64,000 nucleotides of DNA, from the NCBI RefSeq assembly GCF_900465345.1, contig NZ_UEGO01000035.1, forward strand, positions 1 through 64,000, read 5' to 3'. Source of the stretch: Asaia bogorensis. GTDB taxonomy: Bacteria; Pseudomonadota; Alphaproteobacteria; Acetobacterales; Acetobacteraceae. The position numbers and the translations under genes are program-made. How positions within the stretch are numbered: the first letter of the stretch is position 1; the number at the start of each line of letters is the position of its first letter. Below the pieces are notes generated by a model, which ran no database searches, had not been told where the DNA came from, and saw only the letters and a program-made list of their open reading frames with translations. Below, piece by piece: positions 46,689-55,871 of the stretch.

Positions 46689-48268
46689 GCCGTCCACCCC
46701 ATCCACGATAATGCAACGGCGATAAGCAACAGCCAGAGCACCAGGGCGTGGCGCGTGATGAACAGGTCGGGTCGAAGTGGCAGCAGACCCGCAGACCCGG
46801 GTGTGGTGCCACCGGCTCTGCTCTGGCGTAGCAGGACATGGCGGGTCAGGGTGATGCGCCGACGTATCGAGGCAAGCAGTCGTCGCGTGCTCCATGGAAG
46901 GCGGACCCGAAGCGCGGAAGATGGCCAGTCAGGTATGGGTGCCGATAGCGAGGGGAGGTGGGTGATGAAGGCCGGCGCAATGAGAGCCGGTATGAGAAAG
47001 ACCAGCGCCGGATACCAGAAGGCGCCATCACCTCCGGCAACTGACCATACCGGCCAACTACGCCAGAAATCCTGGGGAACGCCGGCGACGATCAGTATGG
47101 CAGCGTGCAGGAAGCCGATAAGCAACCCCGGGCATACGGACAGGCACAGTCCGAGAGTGAGTGAGGGAATTCCCCGAACCCCGAAAGAGACTGCAGCCTC
47201 GGCATTGTTGCCTGGCGCAGGATTGTTCCTGCCGGGGGATCCTGCGAGGTCTGATCGACATATCCGGGAAACGGTCTGCCATGAGGCGAGCCATGCCCTG
47301 ACCATGACGACACCGAGTGTCAGGCTGAGGATCATGCCGCCGGCCGTCCATGCAGGCGAGAGGCCGGTCAATCCATTGATCGCATGCAAACCGAGCCAGA
47401 AGGGCAGAAAGCCCGCCAGAGGTGGCAGCGGAGCTTGCAGAAAACAAGCCCTGCCTTTCAGCCCTTGCAGGGCGAGGGCAAGGATGAAGGCTTCACTCCC
47501 TGCAAGTGCACAATCAGCGAGGCCACCAGCGCGGGCGCTCAGCGCAATTCCCAGCAGGAAGAGAGGCCAGAAGGATAATGCTCGGGAGAGAGGAAGAAAG
47601 AGGGATAGGCTTCCCCCGATCAGGACAAGGCTGACAGGCCAGAACATGCCACCTTGTGCGAGCAGGGCTGGGACGAGCAGAGAATAGGCGAGAACAGGTG
47701 TTGCGGCGAAAGCAGGCAGGAGAGCCAACGCGGCGAACGGAACAAGCGGGCTCGATGATACGGTCTCCAGCGGCTGCACGATGGCGGCCGCGCCGGAAGT
47801 CACCGAGGAAAGGATGCCCCCTTTTACAGGCTGTGCGAACAGGGCTGTGGCGGCGAGACAGCAGGCGGCGGGGGCCAGAAGGCCTGTCTGCCATGCGCCG
47901 GACCACCATTTTCCAGCAGGTTCTCCGCGCTGTCCGCTGGGAAGGACAATATGGGCATGAGGATCGCTGCGGTTTGCCGCTGTCCGGTGACGGAAGGGCA
48001 GGCGCCCCTGGTTCTCAATCAGGCATGGCATGAAGCAGATCAGGGCGAGGGCCTGATTGTGACAGAGGAGACCTATCGCGCCGCAGGCGTCACCAAATGG
48101 GCCACATGCACGTTCGGGCGAGATCTGCTCCAGGCTCCACAGAACAATCCAGCAGGCGGCGAGAGGATTGAGCGCCAACGGCCCTAGCCGGGTGTCGTAC
48201 GCGCCGATGGCAGCCCAACATCCCAGGGCGATCTGGAGCGCAAGCAGAGCCGTGCGCAAGATTGCCAT
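46685..48268 (-). CDS. HyfB-like membrane subunit (diverged)
   Basis: A 527-residue membrane protein placed first in the operon, like HyfB (an antiporter-like NuoL/M/N relative, about 670 residues). The best match is the late stretch PLPPLAGFLPFWLGLHAINGLTGLSPAWTAGGMILSL, resembling the LPPLxGFxSEW motif. The earlier charged residues of proton pumps are not visible. The ATG at 48268 has a poor ribosome site, and the frame stays open about 35 codons upstream, encoding another hydrophobic segment (LLASTILVLLSACIVLRL) with no ATG/GTG start. The true N-terminus is therefore uncertain. Confidence 0.55.
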   Translation of the reverse strand: MAILRTALLALQIALGCWAAIGAYDTRLGPLALNPLAACWIVLWSLEQISPERACGPFGDACGAIGLLCHNQALALICFMPCLIENQGRLPFRHRTAANRSDPHAHIVLPSGQRGEPAGKWWSGAWQTGLLAPAACCLAATALFAQPVKGGILSSVTSGAAAIVQPLETVSSSPLVPFAALALLPAFAATPVLAYSLLVPALLAQGGMFWPVSLVLIGGSLSLFLPLSRALSFWPLFLLGIALSARAGGLADCALAGSEAFILALALQGLKGRACFLQAPLPPLAGFLPFWLGLHAINGLTGLSPAWTAGGMILSLTLGVVMVRAWLASWQTVSRICRSDLAGSPGRNNPAPGNNAEAAVSFGVRGIPSLTLGLCLSVCPGLLIGFLHAAILIVAGVPQDFWRSWPVWSVAGGDGAFWYPALVFLIPALIAPAFITHLPSLSAPIPDWPSSALRVRLPWSTRRLLASIRRRITLTRHVLLRQSRAGGTTPGSAGLLPLRPDLFITRHALVLWLLLIAVALSWMGWTA

Positions 48269-48531
48269 GCGGGTATCATGAACATTCTGTATCGTCAGCC
48301 TCAGGACGATACATGCAGACAGCAGGACAAGGATGGTGGATGCGAGCAGGGGGGATCCTGACAGGAAGGGGCGTTGAGGGCCTTCTTCTTAAACCAGTTT
48401 GATGCCTCGCCCAATCGTCTGATCACGTGATTCCCGGCGTCTGAGGTATCAGCTCTCGCGTCTCAGAGAAGTAAACCGACAGAGCCGTATTCCTGCCCCA
48501 ACACGTATCGTACCTTGGACCCGGAATGGAA

Positions 48532-48551
48532 AGCGCCTCCCCGGTGGCGCT
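48532..48551 (-). terminator. Weak hairpin after 91-residue ORF
   Basis: agcgcc and ggcgct form a six-pair stem with an eight-base loop just past the stop of the 91-residue gene; read on the minus strand it is followed by ttcc. Confidence 0.35.
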
Positions 48552-48558
48552 GACTGGA

Positions 48559-48834
48559 TCAGATATACATCGACTCCCCCGCACGCCTGTGAGCGAGATC
48601 GAGCAATTCATTGTCCGAATTGCCAAAAGCCTCGGGATCATAGATGACGGATTCGAGTTCAGGCTCGATCTGGGTCGAAAGCAGACGGCACCCGACCAGC
48701 TTGCCAAGATGTTCTGTGAAGCTGCGAAGCTGGATGCTGGGGATATGCGATACCCAGATCCGGCGATCTCTCTGAAACTGCTCGACCAGGTCGGGATGTA
48801 CAGCCATGAATTTGTCGAATTCTTCATGTGTCAT
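48559..48834 (-). CDS. Hypothetical 91-residue soluble protein
   Basis: No family recognised. The product is acidic and helical (MTHEEFDKFMAVHPDLVEQFQRDRRIW) with a balanced composition and normal GC-rich third positions, and ggaaag lies nine bases before the ATG, so it looks like a real gene. The opposite-strand open frame covering it has much poorer composition. The upstream stretch is AT-rich and could hold its promoter. It lies 290 bases upstream of the hyfB-like gene on the same strand, so it could be the first gene of that transcript, though the hairpin between them argues against. Confidence 0.5.
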   Translation of the reverse strand: MTHEEFDKFMAVHPDLVEQFQRDRRIWVSHIPSIQLRSFTEHLGKLVGCRLLSTQIEPELESVIYDPEAFGNSDNELLDLAHRRAGESMYI

Positions 48835-48952
48835 CTGGATCTGCTTTCCAATACAGCGGTGATGGTAGTTTATTTCATAAATATATCATCTGTGCATCGA
48901 ATACAAAACAAAGTGTTAAATCGTATTGTTCAGGGCCTGATGATGACAGTCG

Positions 48953-49798
48953 TCATATCATCTCAAGGGGCATTTTATGCTTTGGCGAAGGAAAATAATC
49001 GTTCAGCCGCGTCATGTCCTCTTCACGCAGGGTGATTGAAAGGGCAGCGATATTTTCCTGCATATGCCGGCGTGTGCCCGCCTTGGGAATCGAGAGGATT
49101 CCGGGCTTTCGCAAGGTCCACGCCAGCGCGATCTGTGCAGGTGTTGCAGGACCGGACCGGGTCTCGTGCTCTCTGGCAATTTCTGCGAGAACAGGCGCAT
49201 TCAGGAGTTCGCCTCCCTGTCCCAGCGGGGAATAGGCCATGGTTACAACCCTGCCCGCGCTATTATGCTCGATCAGGTCGAAATCGACGCCGCGTGCATC
49301 AAGATTATAGAGAATCTGATTGGCGGCGCATCCTGACGAGGTGTCTTCGAGCTCATGCATATCCTCTGTATCGAAGTTCGAGACACCCCAATGCCTGATA
49401 AGGCCCCGGCTGACGAGCGTCTCAAAGGCCTCGACAGTTTCCGCGAGGGGAACGCCACCCCGCCAATGCAGGAGATAAAGGTCGAGGAAACCCGTTCCCA
49501 GTCTTTTGAGGGATGCCTCACAGCTTCTGATTGTCCCCTCACGGGTGGCATTTGAAGGCAGAACCTTGCTGACAAGGAAGACGTCGGATCGCCGGTCGGC
49601 GATGGCTTCTCCAACAAGATGTTCGGAGCGTCCGCTCCCATACATCTCGGCGGTGTCAATCACCCGAAGACCCTGGTCGAGACCGCTGTGCAGGCTCGCA
49701 ATTTCCTCGGCTCTATGCGCCGTCGAGTCGCCAATATTCCAGCTTCCCATTCCTAGCGCGGGGACCACGTCACCACTGTCAAAGCGGACAGTTTGCAT
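48953..49798 (-). CDS. Aldo/keto reductase
   Basis: A 281-residue NAD(P)H-dependent oxidoreductase of the aldo/keto reductase TIM-barrel family. The catalytic tetrad is visible: Asp in VIDTAEMYGSGRSE with the tyrosine, Lys in VFLVSKVLPS and His in DLYLLHW. The signature LIRHWGVSNFD and C-terminal LSIPKAGTRRHMQEN cofactor loop are present. The ATG at 49798 with ggag seven bases upstream fits the family start (MQTVRFDSG). Substrate unknown. It is divergent from the bicupin gene across 184 bases. Confidence 0.93.
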   Translation of the reverse strand: MQTVRFDSGDVVPALGMGSWNIGDSTAHRAEEIASLHSGLDQGLRVIDTAEMYGSGRSEHLVGEAIADRRSDVFLVSKVLPSNATREGTIRSCEASLKRLGTGFLDLYLLHWRGGVPLAETVEAFETLVSRGLIRHWGVSNFDTEDMHELEDTSSGCAANQILYNLDARGVDFDLIEHNSAGRVVTMAYSPLGQGGELLNAPVLAEIAREHETRSGPATPAQIALAWTLRKPGILSIPKAGTRRHMQENIAALSITLREEDMTRLNDYFPSPKHKMPLEMI

Positions 49799-49982
49799 TG
49801 GAAACTCCTGTTTATCCTGCGATTCCAAGCGCCACAGCGTCATCAGCGTTCATCTGCCTTGGGTAAAGAATAATCACGAATTCGTGATTTCATGCGGCCT
49901 TTTTCTACTTTGGCGTTAGTCTGACGGGGAGACACGCACCGCCCCACGCAAAATCCCTGCGTTCCTGGAGAGGAGGCCGGTC

Positions 49983-51005
49983 ATGGCGTCTTTCGACCGT
50001 ACCGTTTTTCAGCGCTTTCTTGGCGTTGCCCCGATGGGCGGTGCGGGATTGTTCGCCGTTCGACGTGCAGCAAGCGATGCCACGCCGGCTCTCAGGACGA
50101 AGACACGCCGTTTGACGCACTGTCCGGTCGTGCAGCAGGAGGAAGGGTGGTCCTGGTCCGAGCGGATTGCGCCTTTCGGTATACAGGGCGTCCGCATCAG
50201 TCATCATTCCCTGGGTGACGCGACGGATGGCGCAGCAACTGCCTGCCCTGCGAAAGGCTGGGGCATGGTCATAGCCGGGTGCGCCACGCTCAATATGAGA
50301 CACCACGCAAAGGCGGCGATTCATAGTGAAACGCTGGCTGAGGGTGATGTATGGAGCGTTCCTGCCGCGGCCAATGCCTGGTTTCACTGCATTGGCTCAG
50401 AGCAGGCCAGTATCGTCGCCTTTACGGGAGGGCGCGAGACGGAGAGGGATGCTGGCACCTGGCCGGATTCCTGTCTCGACGCGAAGATGATCAGCCCCGG
50501 ATTGCATCATTGCCTTCTGAAACAGGAAGCGCAGCGAACCTGCTGGGGAAGTCTCAGGGTTGTCGAGGCTGACGCATTCAGCGACCCTGACGCGCTCTCG
50601 GCGGCACTGGTCGAGATCGAGCCAGGCTGCCGCACCGACCTGCACTGGCATCTCAATACATCCGTATGGCAGATATGCCTGGATGGAGCAGGTCAGCTTA
50701 CCCGGTTTCCCAAAGGGGGTGGCCAGCATAGCACAGCCCTTCGACCGGGCATGATGGCCCATATTCCGCGTGGCGAGGGGCATCTCATCAGTAATGAAGA
50801 CGGTCGCGCGATAAGAATGCTCGAAATATTTCCGTCAGACCACTATCACGACCTGTCGCTCCTGCAATGGCTTGAAGCAAGTTCAGTGGAGGATATTGCA
50901 GCCCATCTGGGCGTCGATATAGAGGTTGTCGCCGATCTCGCGCGTTGTGGGAGGCAGCCACTTGGTCAGGCTCATGTTTTTCCCGTGCCGCATGGTTCGC
51001 ATTGA
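49983..51005 (+). CDS. Oxalate decarboxylase-like bicupin lacking metal ligands
   Basis: A 340-residue two-cupin protein close to oxalate decarboxylase (OxdC). The C-terminal cupin has HWHLNTSVWQ (H221, H223) and HIPRGEGHLI, plus the tail LEIFPSDHYHDLSLLQWL. In OxdC the Mn site needs H-x-H, then Glu (HWHPNTHEWQ) and a later His; here the Glu is Val (V228). The N-terminal cupin, where OxdC has its active manganese, has no H-x-H at all. So oxalate decarboxylation is unlikely, and the protein may be a binding or structural relative. A strong ggagaggagg site precedes the ATG. Confidence 0.8.
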   Translation: MASFDRTVFQRFLGVAPMGGAGLFAVRRAASDATPALRTKTRRLTHCPVVQQEEGWSWSERIAPFGIQGVRISHHSLGDATDGAATACPAKGWGMVIAGCATLNMRHHAKAAIHSETLAEGDVWSVPAAANAWFHCIGSEQASIVAFTGGRETERDAGTWPDSCLDAKMISPGLHHCLLKQEAQRTCWGSLRVVEADAFSDPDALSAALVEIEPGCRTDLHWHLNTSVWQICLDGAGQLTRFPKGGGQHSTALRPGMMAHIPRGEGHLISNEDGRAIRMLEIFPSDHYHDLSLLQWLEASSVEDIAAHLGVDIEVVADLARCGRQPLGQAHVFPVPHGSH

Positions 51006-51327
51006 CACAACATGGCTCGCGGCATGTGATATCGGCGGACAGTCTCGCGCCATACATTGCATGGTCGAAACAGCCTGCGCGTTGCTGCCACGAAAAGGAC
51101 TGGGATCTGGGATCGCATGCATGATGCGGCTGTCTTTTTTGGACCGAACCCCAGGCGCTATGGTTGACGCGGCGAAACCATCTATGGTGGACCAGTGACC
51201 TGTTTCTTGCACCCCGCGATATGGGGCCTGATTGAAATAGTGTCTGAACCTGTCACGCGGCAGATTTTCGAGCTACCGGACTGCCGAACCGCCATAGACC
51301 TCACGATGAGCGAGCCCTGAGACATTA
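51006..51327. other. 322-base intergenic region, no gene seen
   Basis: Between the bicupin gene and sdaA. A 90-codon plus-strand frame overlapping the bicupin end lacks a ribosome site and protein-like composition. I see no clear promoter or palindrome; the sdaA leader is probably within it. Confidence 0.4.
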
Positions 51328-52716
51328 ATGATCAGCCTTTTTGACCTTTTCAAGATAGGTATCGGTCCCTCATCCTCTCACACGGTTGGTCCCATGCGCG
51401 CAGCGCAGCGCTTTGCTATCGGGCTGGCAGAAACTGGTCATATGGGCTCTCTGTCCAGGATCGTGCGACTACGCGTCACACTTTATGGCTCTCTCGCCTG
51501 GACGGCCAAGGGTCATGCAACTGACAAGGCTGTCATTCTGGGTCTGTGTGGTGAACTGCCCCAGACGATCGACCCCGATCAGGCAGATGGAATCGTGGAG
51601 CGCGTCATTCGAACGAAGCATGTCGGATGGGGTGACTGGTTCATCCCGTTCGATCCCGATCATGATCTTGTCCTTGATCGGGAGACCGTGCCACCGGTCC
51701 ATCCGAATACCCTGCAATTCGAGGCGCTCTCGGCAGAAGGCATCGTGCTGGAATCTGCCCGTTTCTGCTCGGTTGGTGGGGGATTTATTGTCTCTGAAAG
51801 TGTGACGGAGGCCGCAGGCTACTCTCAGCCTGATGTGCCTTATCCCTTTACCAGCGGCGCGGAATTGCTGGAACAGGCACGCATCCATGGGCTGAGTATC
51901 GCGGAGCTTGTCATGGCCAATGAATGTGCCCTGCGGCCACGCTCGGAAGTCGAGCAGTATCTCGACGAGATCATCGCTGTCATGATGGCCTGTATCGAGC
52001 GCGGTATCGTGCAAAAGGGTATCCTGCCCGGCAGGCTCAGGGTACGGCGTCGCGCCCCCGCCCTTCATGAAAAACTCTGCGCCCATGAACGTGGTAATAT
52101 GCGGTCGGCCCATGCCATCATGGACTGGATCAGCCTGTTTGCCATCGCGGTGAATGAGGAAAACGCGGCAGGTGGGCGTGTCGTGACGGCCCCGACAAAT
52201 GGTGCAGCTGGCATCATACCCTCGGTCCTGCGTTATTACCGTGACTATTGCGCGCCGCTGGCGTCGGCAGACACGATCCCGGCGATGCGGGAATTCTTGC
52301 TGACCGCCTCGGCTATTGGTGGACTGTTCAAACTCAATGCCTCGATTTCCGGCGCAGAGGTCGGTTGTCAGGGAGAAGTGGGCGTTGCGTCATCCATGGC
52401 AGCAGCGGGATTGACAGCCGCTCTGGGAGGGACCCCCGAGCAGATCGAGGATGCTGCCGAGATCGGGATGGAACATCATCTGGGCATGACATGCGATCCG
52501 GTCGCCGGTCTGGTTCAGATACCCTGTATCGAGCGTAATGCCTTTGGTGCGGTCAAGGCGGTGAATGCAGCTTCACTCGCCCTGAATGGTGACGGAGCCC
52601 ATCTTGTGTCGCTGGATCAGGTCATTCGCACGATGGCGGAAACCGGTCGCGACATGAACCAGCGTTACAAGGAAACGTCGCTTGGCGGCCTTGCGGTGAA
52701 TCTGCCGGAGTGTTGA
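51328..52716 (+). CDS. sdaA: L-serine ammonia-lyase, iron-sulfur type
   Basis: Converts L-serine to pyruvate and ammonia using a [4Fe-4S] cluster. The N-terminal beta domain starts [25 protein letters not shown] (family signature), and the alpha domain has [58 protein letters not shown] with the cluster cysteines. The protein ends in cysteine (NLPEC), as in the single-chain (type II) enzymes whose C-terminal Cys plugs the active site. Length 462 residues. The ribosome site is weak. It stands alone. Confidence 0.96.
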   Translation: MISLFDLFKIGIGPSSSHTVGPMRAAQRFAIGLAETGHMGSLSRIVRLRVTLYGSLAWTAKGHATDKAVILGLCGELPQTIDPDQADGIVERVIRTKHVGWGDWFIPFDPDHDLVLDRETVPPVHPNTLQFEALSAEGIVLESARFCSVGGGFIVSESVTEAAGYSQPDVPYPFTSGAELLEQARIHGLSIAELVMANECALRPRSEVEQYLDEIIAVMMACIERGIVQKGILPGRLRVRRRAPALHEKLCAHERGNMRSAHAIMDWISLFAIAVNEENAAGGRVVTAPTNGAAGIIPSVLRYYRDYCAPLASADTIPAMREFLLTASAIGGLFKLNASISGAEVGCQGEVGVASSMAAAGLTAALGGTPEQIEDAAEIGMEHHLGMTCDPVAGLVQIPCIERNAFGAVKAVNAASLALNGDGAHLVSLDQVIRTMAETGRDMNQRYKETSLGGLAVNLPEC

Positions 52717-52797
52717 TCCGGCCTCGCCTGACCAACGTGGCGCCCCAAGACTCTGAACCGTCAGCCAGATGTGTGACCGGGCTGACGGCCGGGATGA

Positions 52798-53577
52798 TCA
52801 GCGATAGACGATGCCGCCATCTGTCAGGATCGACTGACCTGTGATGTAGTCTGAATCGTCACCTGACAGGAAGGAGACGAGGGCCGCCACATCGTCCGGC
52901 GTCTGGGCACGGCCCAGCGCGATGCCTTCAACGAACTTCTCGTAGGTGCGGCCCTTCTCTGCGCCGGTCAGTTCGGAGAACCGTTCGTCGATTTCGACCC
53001 ACATATCGGTGCCGACAATGCCGGGGCAGTAGGCATTTACCGTGATGCCGGCGCTGGCATATTCCTTGGCGGCGGCCTGTGTGAGGCCGCGTACGGCAAA
53101 TTTGGTGGCGGAATACACACCCAGCATCGCAAAACCGTCATGCCCGGCAATGGACGAGGCATTGATGATCTTGCCCTTTTGGCCTCGTGCCTTGAACTTG
53201 GCCGCGGCAGCCTGGATACCCCAGAGAACGCCCTGGATGTTGATACGCAGAATACGCTCGACTTCCTCAGGCGCTACATCGGCAATCGGGTTCACCTGCG
53301 CGATACCCGCATTGTTGATCATGATGTCAAGACCGCCCAGTTCCGCTTCCGCGTGATCAATGGCGGCATAGACGGCATCGCGCTGGCTTACATCGGCCGC
53401 CGAAGCACTGGCCTTGCGTCCCAGCGCCTGGACCTCACGACGAACCTGTGCAAGCCGATCCGTATTGAGATCCACCAGAGCGATATCGGCGCCATCGCGC
53501 GCCAGCCTGAGCGCAATACCGCGACCAATGCCCTGAGCGGCGCCGGTAACGAGGGCGACTTTTCCATTGAGTGACAT
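52798..53577 (-). CDS. SDR acetoin/butanediol dehydrogenase-type oxidoreductase
   Basis: A 259-residue NAD(P)-dependent short-chain dehydrogenase. The cofactor loop [12 protein letters not shown], the NNAGIAQV motif, the catalytic Ser (NASSIAGH), Tyr-Lys ([10 protein letters not shown]) and the C-terminal [22 protein letters not shown] match acetoin (diacetyl) reductase / 2,3-butanediol dehydrogenase (BudC type). The ATG at 53577 has aaggggaa upstream. Substrate assignment is by similarity to that subfamily and not certain. Confidence 0.88.
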   Translation of the reverse strand: MSLNGKVALVTGAAQGIGRGIALRLARDGADIALVDLNTDRLAQVRREVQALGRKASASAADVSQRDAVYAAIDHAEAELGGLDIMINNAGIAQVNPIADVAPEEVERILRINIQGVLWGIQAAAAKFKARGQKGKIINASSIAGHDGFAMLGVYSATKFAVRGLTQAAAKEYASAGITVNAYCPGIVGTDMWVEIDERFSELTGAEKGRTYEKFVEGIALGRAQTPDDVAALVSFLSGDDSDYITGQSILTDGGIVYR

Positions 53578-53730
53578 GGCTGTTCCCCTTCTTATGCGGG
53601 CGGGCAACAGCCGGAAAGGCATGTCACATGGCCCTTTATCAGGAGCATGAACGGCCAATTGGGGGAGAGGATCGAGAGGTTAACTCTCTTGTGACAAGCG
53701 AAACGTTTCGTGTCTGGTCGGGTCGCGGGC

Positions 53731-54177
53731 CTATCCCGCTTTCTGCCAGCCGCGCTCCTGCTGCTGCCAGTAGGCCAGATTATGACCGGCCTTTTTGACA
53801 AGGCTCCAGCGTGCCCGAGCCCTCGCAACAGCCTCCGGATCATTGCCGTCGAACAGGGTGAAGATACGCTCGAACGTTTCCAGCCCGTCCTCGACACCGC
53901 CATCGAGCAGGAAGAGGAAGCGCGCGCCGTTGGGGACATCGTCTCCCCTGGTCAGCCAGATGGGCTGACGCGGCCCAAACCCCATGCGCTGGCTGCCATG
54001 AGGCAGCCAGAGGGGTGATTTCGCCTTCCAGAGAGCCTCGTCCAGTGCCTTTACCTGTGCCGCGTCGCTACACCGGATGACGGCACGCTGCCCCGCTTCG
54101 AGCGTGCGGCCCAATAGCGGCGGCAAGGCGTCTTCCAGCGTCGTGCGCGTCAGATGATAGAAGCCGATATCGCTCAT
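53731..54177 (-). CDS. holC: DNA polymerase III chi subunit
   Basis: The clamp-loader accessory subunit that links to single-strand-binding protein. The 148-residue product has the family start MSDIGFYHLTRTTLEDALPPLLGRTLEAGQRAVI, DEALWKAKSPLWLPHG and the end EAVARARARWSLVKKAGHNLAYWQQ. Its ATG overlaps the pepA stop as ATGA; pepA-holC order is conserved in proteobacteria. Confidence 0.93.
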   Translation of the reverse strand: MSDIGFYHLTRTTLEDALPPLLGRTLEAGQRAVIRCSDAAQVKALDEALWKAKSPLWLPHGSQRMGFGPRQPIWLTRGDDVPNGARFLFLLDGGVEDGLETFERIFTLFDGNDPEAVARARARWSLVKKAGHNLAYWQQQERGWQKAG

Positions 54178-55673
54178 GAGGCCTTGTTGTCTGCCTCTTC
54201 ATGATGACGCACGAGCGCGTCCAGCAGACGCACGCCAAACCCGGTTGCGCCCTTGGGGCATTGCGGTGCCGCGTCGCTGCGCCACGCCACGCCTGCGATA
54301 TCGAGATGCGCCCAGGGTGTGTCACCCACGAAACGCGCCAGGAATTGCGCGGCCGTGATCGAACTGCCAGGGCGGCCCGTGATATTCTTCATATCGGCGA
54401 TGTCCGAGCGCAATTGCCGGTCATAGGCCTTGCCCATCGGCATGCGCCAGACGGCCTCACCCGTGGTTTCACCAGCCTCGAAAACTGCGTTGGCCAGCGC
54501 GTCGTCATTGCTGAACAGCCCAGCACGCACATGGCCGAGGCTGACCACAATGGCACCGGTCAGCGTGGCCAGATCGACCATCAGACGCGGCGCAAAACGC
54601 GCCTTGGCGTAAGCCAGAACATCGGCGAGAACCAGACGCCCCTCCGCATCGGTATTGAGTACTTCGATGGTCTTGCCAGCATAGCTGCGCACGACATCGC
54701 CGGGGCGCTGGGCATTGCCCGAGAGCATGTTCTCGACCAGTCCCACCACGCCGATCACATGGACGTCTGCCTTGCGTCGTGCCACGGCTTCGAGCGCACC
54801 GACAACGGCGGCTGCGCCGCCCATATCGGTTTTCATTTCATCCATACCGGCAGCCGGCTTGATGGAGATGCCGCCTGAATCGAAAGTCACGCCCTTGCCG
54901 ATGAAGGCAAGCGGTGCCTCGTCCGAACCCCGATAGCGCATGATGGCCACGCGGGCTTCCTGATCGCTACCCTGCGCCACGCCCAGCAAGGCGCCAAAGC
55001 CTAGTTCGCGCAACTCTGCGGCATTGAGAATTTCCACCTCGACCCCGAGATCGCGCAATGTCTCGATACGACGGGCAAATTCGGGCGGGTTCAGAATGTT
55101 GGGCGGCTCACTGACCAGATCACGGGCGCGGAACACGCCTGCCGCGACAGCCTTCAGGCTCTCCCAGGCTTCACGCACAGCGTCGATCTCGGCGACGCCC
55201 AGATGCAGGCGCTGAAGCTGCGGTGCGTTTTCCGCTTCGTCGGTATGATACAGGTCGAAGCTGTAGCGGCCCAGTGCGGCGCCATAGGCAGCATGGGCGG
55301 CGAATTCTGCGCAGCGTCCCGCAAAAGCAAGATCCGCATGGGTGGTGTCACGAACGGCACGTGCGGCCTGTCCGCCTGCGGCCTCCATCGTCGGAATATC
55401 AAGCTCGTCCTCGGGACCGCAGCCGATCAGGACGATTCGGGCCAGCGCCGCACAGGGGGCAAGCAGGACACAGCTCTGGTCGCGTTGCCCCTTGAAGCGC
55501 GAGATGGCAACAGCCCGGCGCAACGCCCCGCCCGTTGCGGCATCGAGATGCGAGAATGGGCCATCAGCCACATCGAACTCGGGGCCAGTCAGCAGGACGA
55601 GGGTCTGCTCCGATTCCGGGGCGCCCTTGCCCTGCAGGATTGGAAAAGGGGCCTGGATCTGGATATCGAGCAT
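54174..55673 (-). CDS. pepA: Leucyl aminopeptidase (M17)
   Basis: A cytosolic zinc/manganese aminopeptidase hexamer that trims N-terminal residues. The metal site runs GKGVTFDSGGISIKPA, DEMKTDMGGAAAV and NTDAEGRLVLADVLAYAK, with the catalytic arginine in the last. Length 499 residues is typical. It is translationally coupled to holC behind it. The divergent upstream space to the TauE gene is AT-rich (around 55750-55800) and likely holds promoters for both. Confidence 0.96.
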   Translation of the reverse strand: MLDIQIQAPFPILQGKGAPESEQTLVLLTGPEFDVADGPFSHLDAATGGALRRAVAISRFKGQRDQSCVLLAPCAALARIVLIGCGPEDELDIPTMEAAGGQAARAVRDTTHADLAFAGRCAEFAAHAAYGAALGRYSFDLYHTDEAENAPQLQRLHLGVAEIDAVREAWESLKAVAAGVFRARDLVSEPPNILNPPEFARRIETLRDLGVEVEILNAAELRELGFGALLGVAQGSDQEARVAIMRYRGSDEAPLAFIGKGVTFDSGGISIKPAAGMDEMKTDMGGAAAVVGALEAVARRKADVHVIGVVGLVENMLSGNAQRPGDVVRSYAGKTIEVLNTDAEGRLVLADVLAYAKARFAPRLMVDLATLTGAIVVSLGHVRAGLFSNDDALANAVFEAGETTGEAVWRMPMGKAYDRQLRSDIADMKNITGRPGSSITAAQFLARFVGDTPWAHLDIAGVAWRSDAAPQCPKGATGFGVRLLDALVRHHEEADNKAS

Positions 55674-55871
55674 GATCTTTCCGGTCTGTAGCTGAGAAGG
55701 CCCTCACTATCGTCATCGCGACCGGATAAGGCAAGGCACAGCGCCGGCTTCTGGCTGTAAACAACGATACAAATTCGTTTATTAAATTCAAACCACTATC
55801 AACGTTGATTGTTGCCCGGAAATATGGCCTAGTCCCGTCTCTTCCATCGCTTCGTGCTTCAAGGCCCGTTC

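Noticed and set aside
46755-47687. 310-codon plus-strand open frame over the hyfB-like gene
   Set aside because: Antisense to a membrane protein; its product is Arg/Pro/Ser-rich with no domain, as expected for a GC-rich shadow.
42682-48268. A working formate hydrogenlyase / Hyd-4
   Set aside because: Both NiFe cysteine pairs are absent and no small subunit is present, so hydrogenase activity is not supported.
48526-49035. 169-codon plus-strand open frame
   Set aside because: Overlaps the aldo/keto reductase end and the 91-residue minus-strand gene; weaker composition and no ribosome site.
50926-51198. 90-codon plus-strand open frame after the bicupin gene
   Set aside because: Overlaps the bicupin end, lacks a ribosome site, and looks like chance coding.
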